The notes below the pieces were generated by a model. It did not search any database. It worked only from the letters and a program-made list of their open reading frames with translations, and had not been told where the DNA came from. Source: Zygaena filipendulae (Eukaryota; Arthropoda; Insecta; Lepidoptera; Zygaenidae). From it: a stretch of 64,000 nucleotides of DNA. Positions 12,407 through 25,800 of this stretch are shown here, in pieces. Each line of letters starts with the position of its first letter. The first letter of the stretch is position 1. Position numbers and translations under genes: made by a program. The DNA is taken from NCBI GenBank assembly GCA_907165275.2, contig OU015651.1, forward strand, positions 11,926,501-11,990,500, given 5' to 3'.

Positions 12407-12552
12407 ATGCCGGGCGGTGGGAACCTAGTTCGTAGCGCGAAATACAAAAGGTCGCCGCGGCTACCCCGCTCGCCTCACGCCCGCTACTTCCACTCAAAAT
12501 CCTTGGTGTTCGAACAACCGGTTAGGAGAACACCTAGGGCGGCAAGGGCAAG
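12407..12552 (+). CDS. Exon 1 of SEA/EGF gene
   Basis: The ATG at 12407 has an A at -3. The exon encodes a 48-residue Arg/Pro-rich start (MPGGGNLVRSAKYKRSPRL) and ends with AAG before donor GTAATA in phase 2, exactly the phase that exon 2 requires. That match is the main reason to place the start here instead of at the internal ATG at 15932. Confidence 0.65.
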
Positions 12553-15500
12553 GTAATATTCATTAGGTGAATTCAATTCTGCAAACGCAAGATGTTTATG
12601 TTATAAGTACTAGACCGCAAGAATTTCGGGACACCCTCTGAAGCTCGTTGTTTCAATATAAAAACTATCAAATGTAATGGGCTTATCAACCAAATTTTAA
12701 TCTTTAGTCCGTTTTGTAGATTAATAAAAAATATTAGACACGTATTGTTTAATTTTTTACGTAGGTAATCAAAAAATAACGAAGATACATTAAGTTGAAA
12801 TGTCGCGTAACGTCACGCCGCGCTACAGTTTATATCACGTTATGACGTCAAGAGCCCCCACTCCTAAACTTTAATGCGTTTTATCTCAGTATTTTTTCAA
12901 TAATTTGGAAAACCAAATACGGGTCTATTATTTTTTATCAATCTACTAGACGGACTAAATAGAATTTTGATTTTTACACTCGGGAAACAAGCCTATTCAG
13001 AAATACTGTTGCTTCAGCTTCAATAGGTAGGTACCTATATGAAAGTTCAAAGCTAATTATTATAAGGATATATTACCGCCAAATTTTGTACCTACCTACC
13101 TATATTTTTCAAATAACAGTTGTCTGGAAGAGAACATAACTTTGCGATAAGACCGCAATTTGCATTTCCTTTTGTGTTTTTTATTATTGTTATTTTGTTT
13201 ATAACAAAGAAAAATATATATAATAGCCATCAATTAGTTGGTAACTAGACATTTCATAGAGTTTTAGTGAGAATTCTAAATATTGTAGAATAGAATAAAA
13301 GAAAAGAATCTAATCAAATTTGAATAAAAACAAACACAAGGGCGTAGGAATTTGGCCACAAACAATGCGCTTCTACTGTGCCGCATTTAGAGTAAGGACG
13401 TCTAGTTTATAGTTCTGCAGACCTGACTAATATTCACACATTAGCTTCGTTCTTCTGCGGAGTGGTTGGTTAGACCTTGCGGCATCTAAACTTTGTTTCG
13501 GCATATTAACAATGAATGATGCAATTTGAAGCTTGCATGTATCTATGTATCCACAGTCAAATCTGAAGAAGTGTACGCTGAAGTCTATAACTTCATTATT
13601 TTACAGCAAAATGTGCGAAATGTCCGTCTCTTGAGTAGCGTTAGGTACGCATATCCCGAAAAATCCATAAAAATGTGAAAAATAAAAAGTTCGTGAGTAA
13701 AAAGTTCCGGCTCATAAAAGTAGTGAGACCACTTTTGTTTGGTAAATATGTTTCTATTTTCAACATGGCACGGAGTTAAAAACTGCAATATACTTTTCCG
13801 TCACTCGTGCCTAATTTCTGTCTAATTTGCATTGTATCTGTACTATACGTCATATTGATATAGGAAGTTTATTACCATTCCAATAAGATTCAACAATCAC
13901 GTGTTAAGCTATCTACTTTTGAAGCCGAGTAGGTATGCGATTGAAAGTGTATGATTACAAAATTTTTGTTTGTACAACACATAGGTGTTTGTACACTCAA
14001 TCTTTTGATTCGTTTTGAAAAACCATTTATATAAAATAATATAGAAAGATATACGTACGTCACAATTATATTAATATATTGTACTAGTTGTGCCCCGCTA
14101 ATTTCACGTTAATTTCACAGTTCCCTCGGGAATTCCGGGATACAAAGTACCCTATGTGTTATTCTGGTGTATAAGCTATATTACTGTAAAGTTTCATTTA
14201 AATCCATCCAGTAGTTTTTGCGTGAAAGAGTAACAAACGTCCATCCAATACATACAAACTTTCGCATTTATAATATTAGTAAGTGTTTAAAACAATGAAC
14301 AAAATTCATTTAAATGAGACACAAAACCTCACAATTTTAATACTAAATAGATTAGGTACCTACTTATACCCATCGTTACAACGACGTCTCAGACAAAATA
14401 TCTAAGAGTTTAAGTCATCGACCCAGACACTAATTAACTAAGCTTCTTTTGAAGAACACATAGTTATTTTTAAGTTATTCAAACATTGGTTTCAAAATAT
14501 TTAAGTTAGATTTAGAAGACATCTAATGGAAAAGTATTCACTTAATAATCCTCTGTTTTCTGCATGAATTTACCTTCGCTTGTCTTTTAGAGTGCAAATG
14601 GACATCTATTAGTCTATAGTTCCATAGGTCATTTAAGGACTTTAGGTCTGTAGACTTTTGCTGACAAATCGCTGCAGCCTTTGCGAAGTCTCGCGTTTTT
14701 CATATTTATTTGCAACACCGTAAACTGTTTGCCATTTAGAGGATATTTAGTCTCTAGAACGATCTGCTTCCCCCATTTTTACCTAATATCTATACCTCAA
14801 TTTTTCCAAGTATCCAAGCCATCAAAGCTAGTAGTCGTAGTATCATCTTGCATGTCATCCTCTATAAAGTTGTTTTTATCTCTAAAACTGGTTTGGTCGG
14901 GTATCTAAACGGATTTACTTAGTTATTAGATAGTAGTGCTGTATGATAAGTACCTAATATTAGTATGTTGTAGATGCTTGGTGTTCTGCGATTTTGCTTG
15001 CAGACCAAACAAGTGGAATAGCCAAACCGTGACGAAACGGTTTCGCGCCACGTTACACGATTCAATTTGTAACCGAGCTATGTCGTTGTTTTGGAAACTT
15101 CTATTCCATTATTTACATGGCCTTTATTCAAGTAGGTATTATCTTCGCTTGTATTAATAAATAATATCGACAATTGAAATGTCAAATGACTCAATGCAAT
15201 ACTCGTTTATACTAACGAACCATCGTTGATCAAGCAAGGAAATTGCAATTTTCATTTTACTCGGTTATAAGGACTTACGTACAAGCGAGATTTAAAAAAA
15301 CAACTCCTTGTATATACATATGTAGGCTGCTTTTCTATAATAAATTAAGTTTATTGACTTCCCGTCTTAGATATTTATTATTTTCTACGACTGGAGATTA
15401 TTTCTGTTTATAATTACGTTGATTTATATAATATATCACTTTAAGCAAGCAAATTGCTATGTTCCGAATGATTTCCGGATGAGGGAATCTGTGATTGATA

Positions 15501-16777
15501 TGCCAATAGATCTTTTTTCTCTTGACTGTTTTAAAATCTTTCATGGTACATCATGTGATAGACGATTGTCTCTTCTATCTTGCTTGTGCAATCTCATGTA
15601 GGTATAGGTAGCTTTGTATTGTGTCCAGATCATTAGTCCTCGACCTCTTTTTTATTTATATAGGTTCTAACTGTCTTATAATTTTGAATTGAAGGACTTA
15701 TTCAAATTTTTTATATTACATGTTTGCATGTTAATAATAAAAAAACTTATAGAGAAAAAGTTTAATATAAAAAATCATAGGTTCTCTTTTTTATTGAACA
15801 ATAATATCAAACACGTTATTGAATCCTTTCCCTCCTTCAATAGGTACCTACAACCTGTTACAGAAAGCTAGATTATTTATTTCATCGTGTCGTACTTTCC
15901 GCTCCACAGATGTCAGTCCGCCCCGAAAGTAATGGATAGTCACAGCAGATCGGCGTCGCCGCGCGACCAGCCCAGGCCGCAACACAGGCCCCCGTCACCC
16001 CCGTCGCCCCTGTCGCCCCCGTCGCCCCCGTCGCCGCGGCTGCCCACCGCGTTCGACAACCAGGCGTACCAACACGACGACGCGGACCCGAACCACAACG
16101 AGTCGTTCGCGTCGGACACACCACAAAACCAAAACGGGCACGGCAAGGAGCCCAACGGCGAAACGAAAACGCTCGAAGCTGTCAACTTGGAGTTGATCAA
16201 TCTAACACCCAAGAATGGGAACGCGAAGAAAAAAGAGGTCGAAGTGGACATGAACGGCAGCAACGCGTACGATGAGTATTTCGTGCCTGTCAACGAGCAT
16301 AGGAAATACATGAGGTACCTAAACTTTGAAAATTTCACTAAGCACTAGGCATAGCTATACTGATTCCTCTGCAGTTTTAGACGTGTAGATTTTGGAATCC
16401 CATCAGGAACTCTGAGCATCAGCACGAATCAATATAAATATAATAGACAATGTACCGATAGATTGAAGAACTAGTTTTGTCACCGGCCGAGCACGAACAG
16501 CCATACATATCGCTATGCGTGTGCGCAGTGCGACGGAACGGCGCGATCGATGATAGCGTTGTCTCGCTTCCGCGCGGTAGGTATGGCTGAGCGCGATCGA
16601 GTACTACTATTATGTTGTAATTAGATAATATTGTGTATGTTTGCTGTGTGTGCTCATGTGTGATGTCGTTACTCCTATATTTTTTTAACGAAACTCAACT
16701 TTTGTCTAGCATCCCGGACAAATCTTTGTGATTTTTGGGTTGCTATTAGATTAAGTCATATTTTGTAAACGTTTTAA

Positions 16778-16816
<39 letters not shown>

Positions 16817-19800
16817 AAATTCGTCCGTGGTGGTCCGTCCGTCCGTCAGGGTAAAAAGTGTCCTATACTGTCACTCAGAAATATTGTAACTTTCTATTAG
16901 TAAAATAATTTTTAGAGTCTGTTCTGTAGTTCTATATCATCCCTTGGGTTATATCCAAACTTACATACTTCGATAATATTAATGTAGAATCCCACTAACC
17001 TATCTATATCTGCAGTTTTTTGCTTTTAAAAGGTGTCGTAAAAAGATCTGCCTTTAATCATGAAAGACCAGGTGAAGTGGACTGTGAACTAGGTTATTGT
17101 GCTTAGAAACTGTTTAATTCCAATAAGTATTGTGATGATAAAATAATCGATAGATAAGTATCTAATAAGAGAGCGTTCGGAACAAACGGAATAAACAATC
17201 ACAGATGTGTTGGTAACCTATTAAATATACCGTACGGACACCGCTGTCTGACTGAATTAGTACTTGCAATTCAAAACCTTTCTCTATAGTTCAACTTCAA
17301 TCAATTAGATGCTCAAGCTCAACTTGATTGCAATAAGGTCGTCTCCACCAAAATACTTGACTAGTCCCCGCCTAAAGGTTCAAGAAATTTTCTATCAGCG
17401 TGCCAAAGTTTGTCCAAAGCTATTCAATCGTTTATTCATGATTAGATCACAAACATGTAAACTACCAAATATCCAACCATCAAAACTTTCACGTTAATAT
17501 CAGTAAGATCTCTGATTATTTAACTCTATAATATGTATAATCTAGATTAATTTATCTCTGATCTTAGCTGGAATTTAAATTGCGCTCATTTCAGATGAAT
17601 CCTTGCTTACTGATATTACCTAGGTAATAAACGCGTTACCTAATAAACGCGAAAGTTTAGTATGGATGTCTTTCACCCAAAAACTTTTAAATGTATTTAA
17701 TGAAACTTTACAATAATATAGCTTTTACATCAGAATAACACATATAGTACCTACTTTTTATCCCGGAGTTCCTGCGGAATCTCCGAAATTAACGCGGGTA
17801 GAACCGCGGGGAACAGCTAGTTAAATTTAAAACTTTGCTAATTCAGGATTAAATTTTTGGTGCAAGTCGTCCTGAAATATTTTATCTGTAGTAGTAATAG
17901 TAAGTCATATCTGCTAATACAAAAAAACAGACCACCATTGTAACACCTACCTACTTATTATGACAAAGTAAAATTCAGCTGGTTAAAACAAAAGTAATTA
18001 AATTCTATAACAATGAACGCTTTGTTAGTTCAAAGTTCTAAAGCGTGTCGTCCAAGTATCTAACAGGAAATAATTACCTTTTGAGATAGGTACAATATTT
18101 AAAGCCTTTAACGACAGACTTTATTATTAATTCATAAATATTAATTTAATAAATTATATTTTCATGAACAGAAAACAAGAAATGTGTGAAAGGTCGACTC
18201 TTGGCGGCGGACTCTATCAAATCAAAAATTATTTAAATTTTTAAATAAGAAACGTCTATCGAAACCAAGGTCGAAAGCGTCTAACGAAATAAGAAAATCT
18301 GGACATGAAAGACTGCTTTTTAGAGTAGTTTTTAACCGACTTCCAAAAAGGAGGAGGTTATGCATTCGATTGTATGTATGTTTTTTTTTGGTCTTTAACA
18401 CTAAAACTACTTTTTAACAAATGGCAAACTTAAAAAGAAGTTTGGTCGGATGTTGAGATACGATATCTATGCTTTTCATGCTATCAAGACAAAGAGAAAA
18501 AGAAGATAATACACAAATGAAATAGAAATACCATAAGTTTGGCGTTTCAAAAACACTTCGAAATGATTCCGCTGCTGACGCCTCTTTCTTCATCTCTCTC
18601 TTTATCAATCTCTTGATTTAACCCTCGTTACTTCGTTGTGATCACAGACAATTATGAGAACATACCCATTGTTTCAGAAATGAAAACATTATCAGCCAAC
18701 ATTCCATATTTTACCACAAAAAGCACGATTACAAAATATGGTCGGTAATCACTAATCAGGTATTAAAAGTTTCAAAAATCAAACGCTTCCGATTGATCAT
18801 CGTCGGTCGGTAACAAACTATAGATCTCATTACCCCGCGCGACCGGTGTGTTGCGCAAGTGACCCCAAATTAACTCGCTTTTTAACACGTCGAATTTAAG
18901 TGAAAACTTGTTTATTTAATTATTGTTATTGAATATTGATCGAAGGTCATTGTATCACTGTCTACTCTATCCAGCTATTAATCAGCAAGTAAGAGTAAGT
19001 TATTCATTAGTACATTGTTATCCTAGGGGTGAAAGTAACTTATTTAGTCCCGAGACGGGGTTTGGCGCCCGAGCGTAGCGAGGGCGCTAATAGATCGAGG
19101 GACTAAATAAGTCTTTCTCCCGAGGGTAACACTGTGCTTTTCATTACGAATGCAAGGAAAGTCAAAATAAAAATAGGAATTAGCTAAAGAAAAAATGAGT
19201 GAAAATCGGATAGTCGCTTGACACTTTCCCACCTATTTCTTTTTCTTTGGCCGGCTAGCTATTCAGCCAGTATTTTTTATTTACATTGAGGCGATCTAAA
19301 AAAAATATTATCTTTAATTATTAAGTATTAATTAAAGAAAATAAAAAAATATAAATAGGAATTAGCTTAAGAAAAAGTGAGTGAATTTTATTTTAATTAA
19401 TACCTACTTAAACTTTACGTTATTTCAATTTTACATCGCGCTGGCTGTATAGAAAGTTGAAACATGGTTCAATAGAAATGTGAAAATATCAGTTGAAAGC
19501 GATTCTCCCTAGGGCTGAAAAGGGTTACTTTCAACCCGCTTCTCAGGCAACTTCAGACCTACTTTCCGAGTATGAGTAATGAAAAGTTATATAATACATT
19601 TTATTTAATACACAACAAACGCAAGATTAAAAACGAATTAGGTCGATCGTGATTCGCGTGCTGTGGCTCAGAATGCGGTTTACTCGGTTGCCTAGCTTAT
19701 GCAAAAGCAACACGGTCAGTGAACCGTCAAGTCCAAACATTAAATATACAAGACACAATTATTAAACTTTAATTTAATATAATTACATTGGCAAACCATA

Positions 19801-22800
19801 CAACTAATATGTAGATAGGTATATTCTCTTCCCTGCGAAACAAACTTGCTTTAGGTATATAGAACGCAATACGAGTACCGTTTGAACGTGTAATATCTGT
19901 TTATAGGTGAAGACCAAAACACGTTTTGACCAAAGATCAAAAACTATATTTTCAATTGGGTACTTTCCAGGGTATGAAAATAAAAATTCTAGTTAGTCCG
20001 TCATAAAAGTACCCTATATCCTTTTCTGTACCCCTGACAACGTGTAAGCAAAATTTCGTGATGATTGGTTGAGCAGTCAAGGCGTGAAAGCGTAACAAAC
20101 AGATAGATAGACAGTTACTTTCGCATTTATAATATTAGTAGATAGGGATTATGCAGTAGGTACCTCAGGTAGAGCCGGCCATCAAGCCTCCAAGTCCTTT
20201 GCTTCCACCTTCTTAGTTAACACCTCTTTTGTTTAGTTTGGTTTTAATACTCAATATTAAAAATTAAAATAAATTAAATTATAGATATAGAAAATAAACC
20301 ATAGTATGCGAAATCTAATATCTACCGTATCTAATGAAATAAGTAGGTACTAGGTACCTAAATACGTTTTTGTTAGCAGTTTTACTTCAGTCGCAACTAT
20401 AATATAATTTTTGTAGATTTAATTATTCTCATCTACTATATTCTATTGACGTTTAAAAAATTACCGTGGGAACCCAGACCAAGGTCAACGAGAAACTTTT
20501 GCCTACGTTATTAATAAGTACTTATCATTTTATTATGCCATCAACGTAGAAAAATTCTTATAAAAACCAAAGAATTGAAAACCTAAATAGGGATCACGTA
20601 ATACCATCCGTTTATATCAAAGTTATTATTACGAGTGATATGTATCATCTTAAATATAAAATTGATTTGTTTTCCTTATATTTAGGTATGTGGATGGGTA
20701 GACAACCCAAATACCTACCTACTTAATGTTTTAACAACATCCAAAAACGAAATTAAGAGGTAAATATACTTGAATAAGTACCTAAACTTTTACATTCCCG
20801 ATCCGTTCACCTACATTTTGTATAAGATTTTGGTTTTAAAATAATATAAGCTTAACAAATTCGACCTCCAACTGACATGATGGGTGCAATAAATTTAAGT
20901 GTCGTTAAACTCGTTAACATTCTTATAGAGGAAAACAACCATTTGCATATAATTATTTCAATTTTACAACATAAAGGACATTTTGCCCACTTAGATGCAT
21001 CGAAATTTTGTGAAATTTTTTTTGCAATCTTAGCTTTTAACTTAGTTTTCGTACATACCTATTAATTTCAAAAGTGTCACAAAACCGGCTTTAATCCTTC
21101 TGATACGATTATAGAATAAACGATTACCTACTTACCTTACCCCTCACTTTAAAAAATCAAAAAGTTCGGAGATCGATGAACGAGAAAAAGTATCTAAACA
21201 GGTATTTGAGGTAGGTTTCCCATAGGTTATACCTATAGGTTTCCCATTAAAAACATAAATGTAAAAAAACACTAGTTCGGTAAAACAAGTGTGGATTTAT
21301 TAGCGCCTATAATATTTCTTTTTTTTAATTCAACAATATCTTAGTAATTATTTTATAGATTTACAAAGATTAGTAATAAAATGACAGTACCTACACAATT
21401 TCATGATGATAGGTTGAGCCGTTAAGACTTGAAAGTATAACAAACAGACAGACAGACAGACAGACAGAGTAACTTTCGCATTAATAATATTAGTAGGGAT
21501 TGGTTTTAAAATATTGGGAGATTGCTATTTAGTGTCTGATAATAATTTCTAACTTGTAAGTTACTTTGGGTAGAGATAAGAATAGCATGCCTTCTGGTGT
21601 TGCAGATGTCCATGGGCGGCGGTAATCACCATCAGATACCACATGCCCGTTTGCCCCCTATGACATAAAAAAAATAATAATATTAAGACAACAGCGCCAA
21701 TTACTAGTGAGTTGTTATGTTTAGAAGTTGAAAGTTAAAATTAACTGAAGGTCAGATACCACAGTTCAGTTTCGCTGTCAAAATAATATACGACTTATAC
21801 GAGGTCAACACGACTGAATTACTTACCTAATACTCTAATTCTAGAGTTTGGTTTAGGTATAGCTATTCGACGAATAATCACTGCCATAAAAAAATCTGTT
21901 ACATATTACATAGGTATACGCAGAAGTAGGTACTTTATATGACGACATCAAAATAAACGTATGTCTATACATACGTTTAAGGACTATATAATTAATGTAA
22001 AAAGTATTACAGACTTAAATAACTATAGTAGATAAACTTATCACATACCAGTTTTTGATGTATTTAATTCATGTAGAGTTTTGGTAGGTACCATCAAAGC
22101 TTATTTTTATTGCAACCTATATGACTATTGCGCATTTATCTTTATCTCCACATTACTAGAGTTTAGAATAGGAATCTCTTGGAATAATATACGTAGGTAT
22201 ACCTACTACATGAACATACCTCCTAAAAAGATACGACATTACTTAGTTAATAAAGTGAGAAATATATTACTCACTAGTTGTGCCCCGCGGTTTCACCCTG
22301 CGTTAATTTCAGAGTTCTCGCGGGAATTCCGGGATAAAAAGTACCCTATGAGTTAATCTGATGTATAAGCTATATTATTGTAAAATTTCATTTAAATCCA
22401 TCCAGTAGTTTTTGCGTGAAAGAGTAACAAACATCCATCCATCCATCCAACCATACATATGTACAAACTTTCGCGTTTATAATATTAAAGTAGGATAAAA
22501 ACATTTGTTTTTTTAAACATCAAATAGGTGTGTTTTATCTTGTTTTTACTCAAAGTGTCTAAATAGGTAGGTGTTCATAAGTATAATACTCGTCTTGAGA
22601 ATGTACATGGTACATATACTTACCTATTATCGAATACGTTATACGATGCCTTCACCATACCAGCCCGGTGACACTCCATACAAATGAACTGATCAAGTAC
22701 TTTCCCACAAGTAAAGATGGCCGGCTGGTACATACACGTGTTGTGCGTGTGTTCGTATCGTCAGGTTGACAGCGAGCCGACAGTAACCGTCGGCTGTCAG

Positions 22801-25800
22801 GGAATAAGTGTCACATAGTTTCATAAGTAGACTACAGTCTACAGTCAAACTTTCCTCGGAATTTACCAAGAAGCTTCCGCGTGGTACCTATTGCAAGGTA
22901 TGAGGAGGTATGAAATTGGTGGCAGGCAGAGAGTGTCGCTTCTTTACATACCTACTTATTCTGTATTCTTTGGCCATATTTTTGTCGTAGTTTAAAAACA
23001 ATTGGGAAACGTTATCTTCAATGTTAAAAAAACAATTATTACTTTTAGGTAATTGACCCCTTCAAAATATCTTAAACGCTAGTTTCGTTAATGTTCAACG
23101 GTTTTAAATTAGTTGTCATTATGCACACACATAGAATCTGGTCAAGAATGTAAATAGGATCACTCCCATTAATCATGGGATTCGTATTGGTTCATATCGG
23201 TGATTAAAATTCGAGTTGAAACTTGGAAGTTGTCCATTCACCGTTGCATAAAAACTTAATAAAATTTCAGACAAACGCCACTACATACGATATAGGTAGG
23301 TACTTACGTCCAAATGATATTTGATTAACTGAACTACTGTTCAATTTAAAATAGCGTTTTTAATTAGGACATGAATTAGTTAAGTTACAGCTAATGTAAT
23401 AATACTTAAATAAAGAAACTCGGTGGATAAAAAATATCATGAAATTATTATTGAACTTAGTAGGTAAGACAGAAAGAGAAGGATTTCATTTTTTCACATT
23501 TTAGTCGCCATCGGCATTATACCTCGAAATTAATTTACTTAATAAAATCGCTCAATAAGGATATTAGTAGGATAAGTTATACTAAGTGTTTACGTATATT
23601 TTAAGTGCTTAGAAAGTTTCAAAACATAATGTTAAGCTAACAAAATTATACACTGAAAAACATAACGCTTGGAATAGCGACTGTTACACAACTTGTTAGT
23701 TTAAATCTTAGACAAATCCGGCAGAAAGTCTTAGAACATAACTCACCGGTCGAAAACAACCGTTCTTAGAGTGGTCAAGCAAGAAAAAATTAAACAAAAA
23801 CCACTCGTCAACTCTTAGTATTGTTTCGAGAAAGTCTTTGAATATCAACAAACACTGGATATTGTAACAAAACAAATATGTCACGTCCAACTCGAGGAAA
23901 AATTCAAAACATAATGCAAATCTGTGATGCTCACGAGTACCTAACTAAACCGTTTAACAAAATATTAAAGGTTCCCTTTTTTTACTCATTCCAGTGAGCT
24001 TGGTATCTATGCTATTTTAAAATATTCGAATTTTATCGATTAACTGATATGAACATTGTATATATTTCCTGCATTTACCTGAATTAGCAGGACAGTTTCG
24101 CAAGACAGTTTTCTATAAGGCTTAAGTAGATATAAACGTCCACTGGGCTTGATCTGCAGGTCGAAATTTCCAGAACGAAAACGTTGTAACCAAAAACGCA
24201 CTGTGTTTTCTTTTGCGACACCGCCGCCATACACATCATTAATCTTTCGAACTGTTTGTGCAGCACTGGTGCCACGATGGAACTCGTACTCGTAAATAAC
24301 GCGATATTTCAAATTTACCATTTTTTGTAAACTGAGTGTCGCAAAGAAAAAACCAAAAGAGGAAAAAACAAATTAATTAGAGTTTTTAAAACGCAAAAGC
24401 ATGAGTAAATCGCTGTATTGAAATTGGAGCTGTATAAATTTGAAATTGGAATTCCTAATCAAAGAGGAGATATTTGAGATCAAAGAGGCGAGTAGATATC
24501 TACGACAAAACGCCAATTTCATATAATATGTAACGACCTAATATTATGAACATGTTAAGTGTGTGTGCAGAATGATCTCAGAAAGCTTTCATCACTCCTC
24601 ATCCCGTCATTGGTACATTATAGATATTAATGACATTTTATATCTACTTATAAAATGTTTCTACCTATGTGAAAACTCATTCAAACTGGATAAATACCAA
24701 TAAATCTCTTGGTTACCTATCATCAAATTAACTCTCGATTAGCTTCCAAGTGAAGCTCTATGTTTAGATCGTATTTGAATTCGTTCGGATCAGGCCAGCG
24801 ACACCCCCTTGAACCAAAAGTTACTATGGATTTATGCGCGAACTTTTTTACCAACATTGGAATACTTAACCAAATTTCTATGGCCGCGTCATACATTGCA
24901 TTGGTATGGTTGGCATAAAATGCTTTCATAGATCGGATCAGCGATTAGTATGGAAGTGCCTACTCTTAAAACGTAGTGATTATTTACTCAGTGGTTCGGA
25001 TTGCAGCCTTATTGAACAGATTTGCTAAACAACCATCTGCGTGTTAAGTCTTGCGAGAGGTCTCGTTTTTAGAATATCTACGAGTAGATGTACCTACCTA
25101 TAAAACTAAAATAAAGCCCTTTGGATTGAATCATAAATATCTAAACACACTATACCTATACTTAGGTATACTTCCGACCAATTTCGTCCTAGTACTTACA
25201 TAAGTACTTGGCATCCTTCTCATTCATGGTTCGTGATAAATTGTTGCTGTATCACCAATTCCCATTGTATCTATCACATTGCGTAATTTGGAATGACACA
25301 GTGACATTCAGCTCTATTCATGTATGGAGTGGCAGTGTACCTATTCAGTTGCTCAATCGCCTCAATCACTAGCCGATCTCTGATTAGTGATCACCCTTGC
25401 GTGGGAAAGTAGTTCAAAGGGATTTTTCATACACGTGCTTTAGGGTACTTAGACCCTTTTTGCATAAATTGATCACGCAAAAAGACGGCACTTACGCACT
25501 TAGATACTTATTATAATTTAGTACTACTTTTTATAATTACCTAATATGGATTTATTTCTATAAAAGTTCCAATTATATACCAAACATAATATTATGTACC
25601 TATACCTACCGACCGACCATACTTCACCTTCAACCCTTTACAAACCTACAAATAATTTAATCGGCAGTCACTTGATGAAAAATTATTTGTATCTGACAAG
25701 ACAGTTACGTAGGTAAAAAGGTAATATTTTGAGTAATTAGTTGTGTAAGTAGATAAAGAAACATATCGTACTTCCTTGTTTTGTTATCACGGTCTCTTGC

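Noticed and set aside
15887..16348. Start of the SEA/EGF gene at 15887
   Set aside because: That frame begins with GTG inside a pyrimidine-rich splice acceptor. The acceptor at 15909 and phase agreement with the exon at 12407-12552 explain the frame better.
24723..24929. Minus-strand 68-codon open frame
   Set aside because: No domain, no splice signals, no similarity to neighbouring transposon proteins; likely chance.
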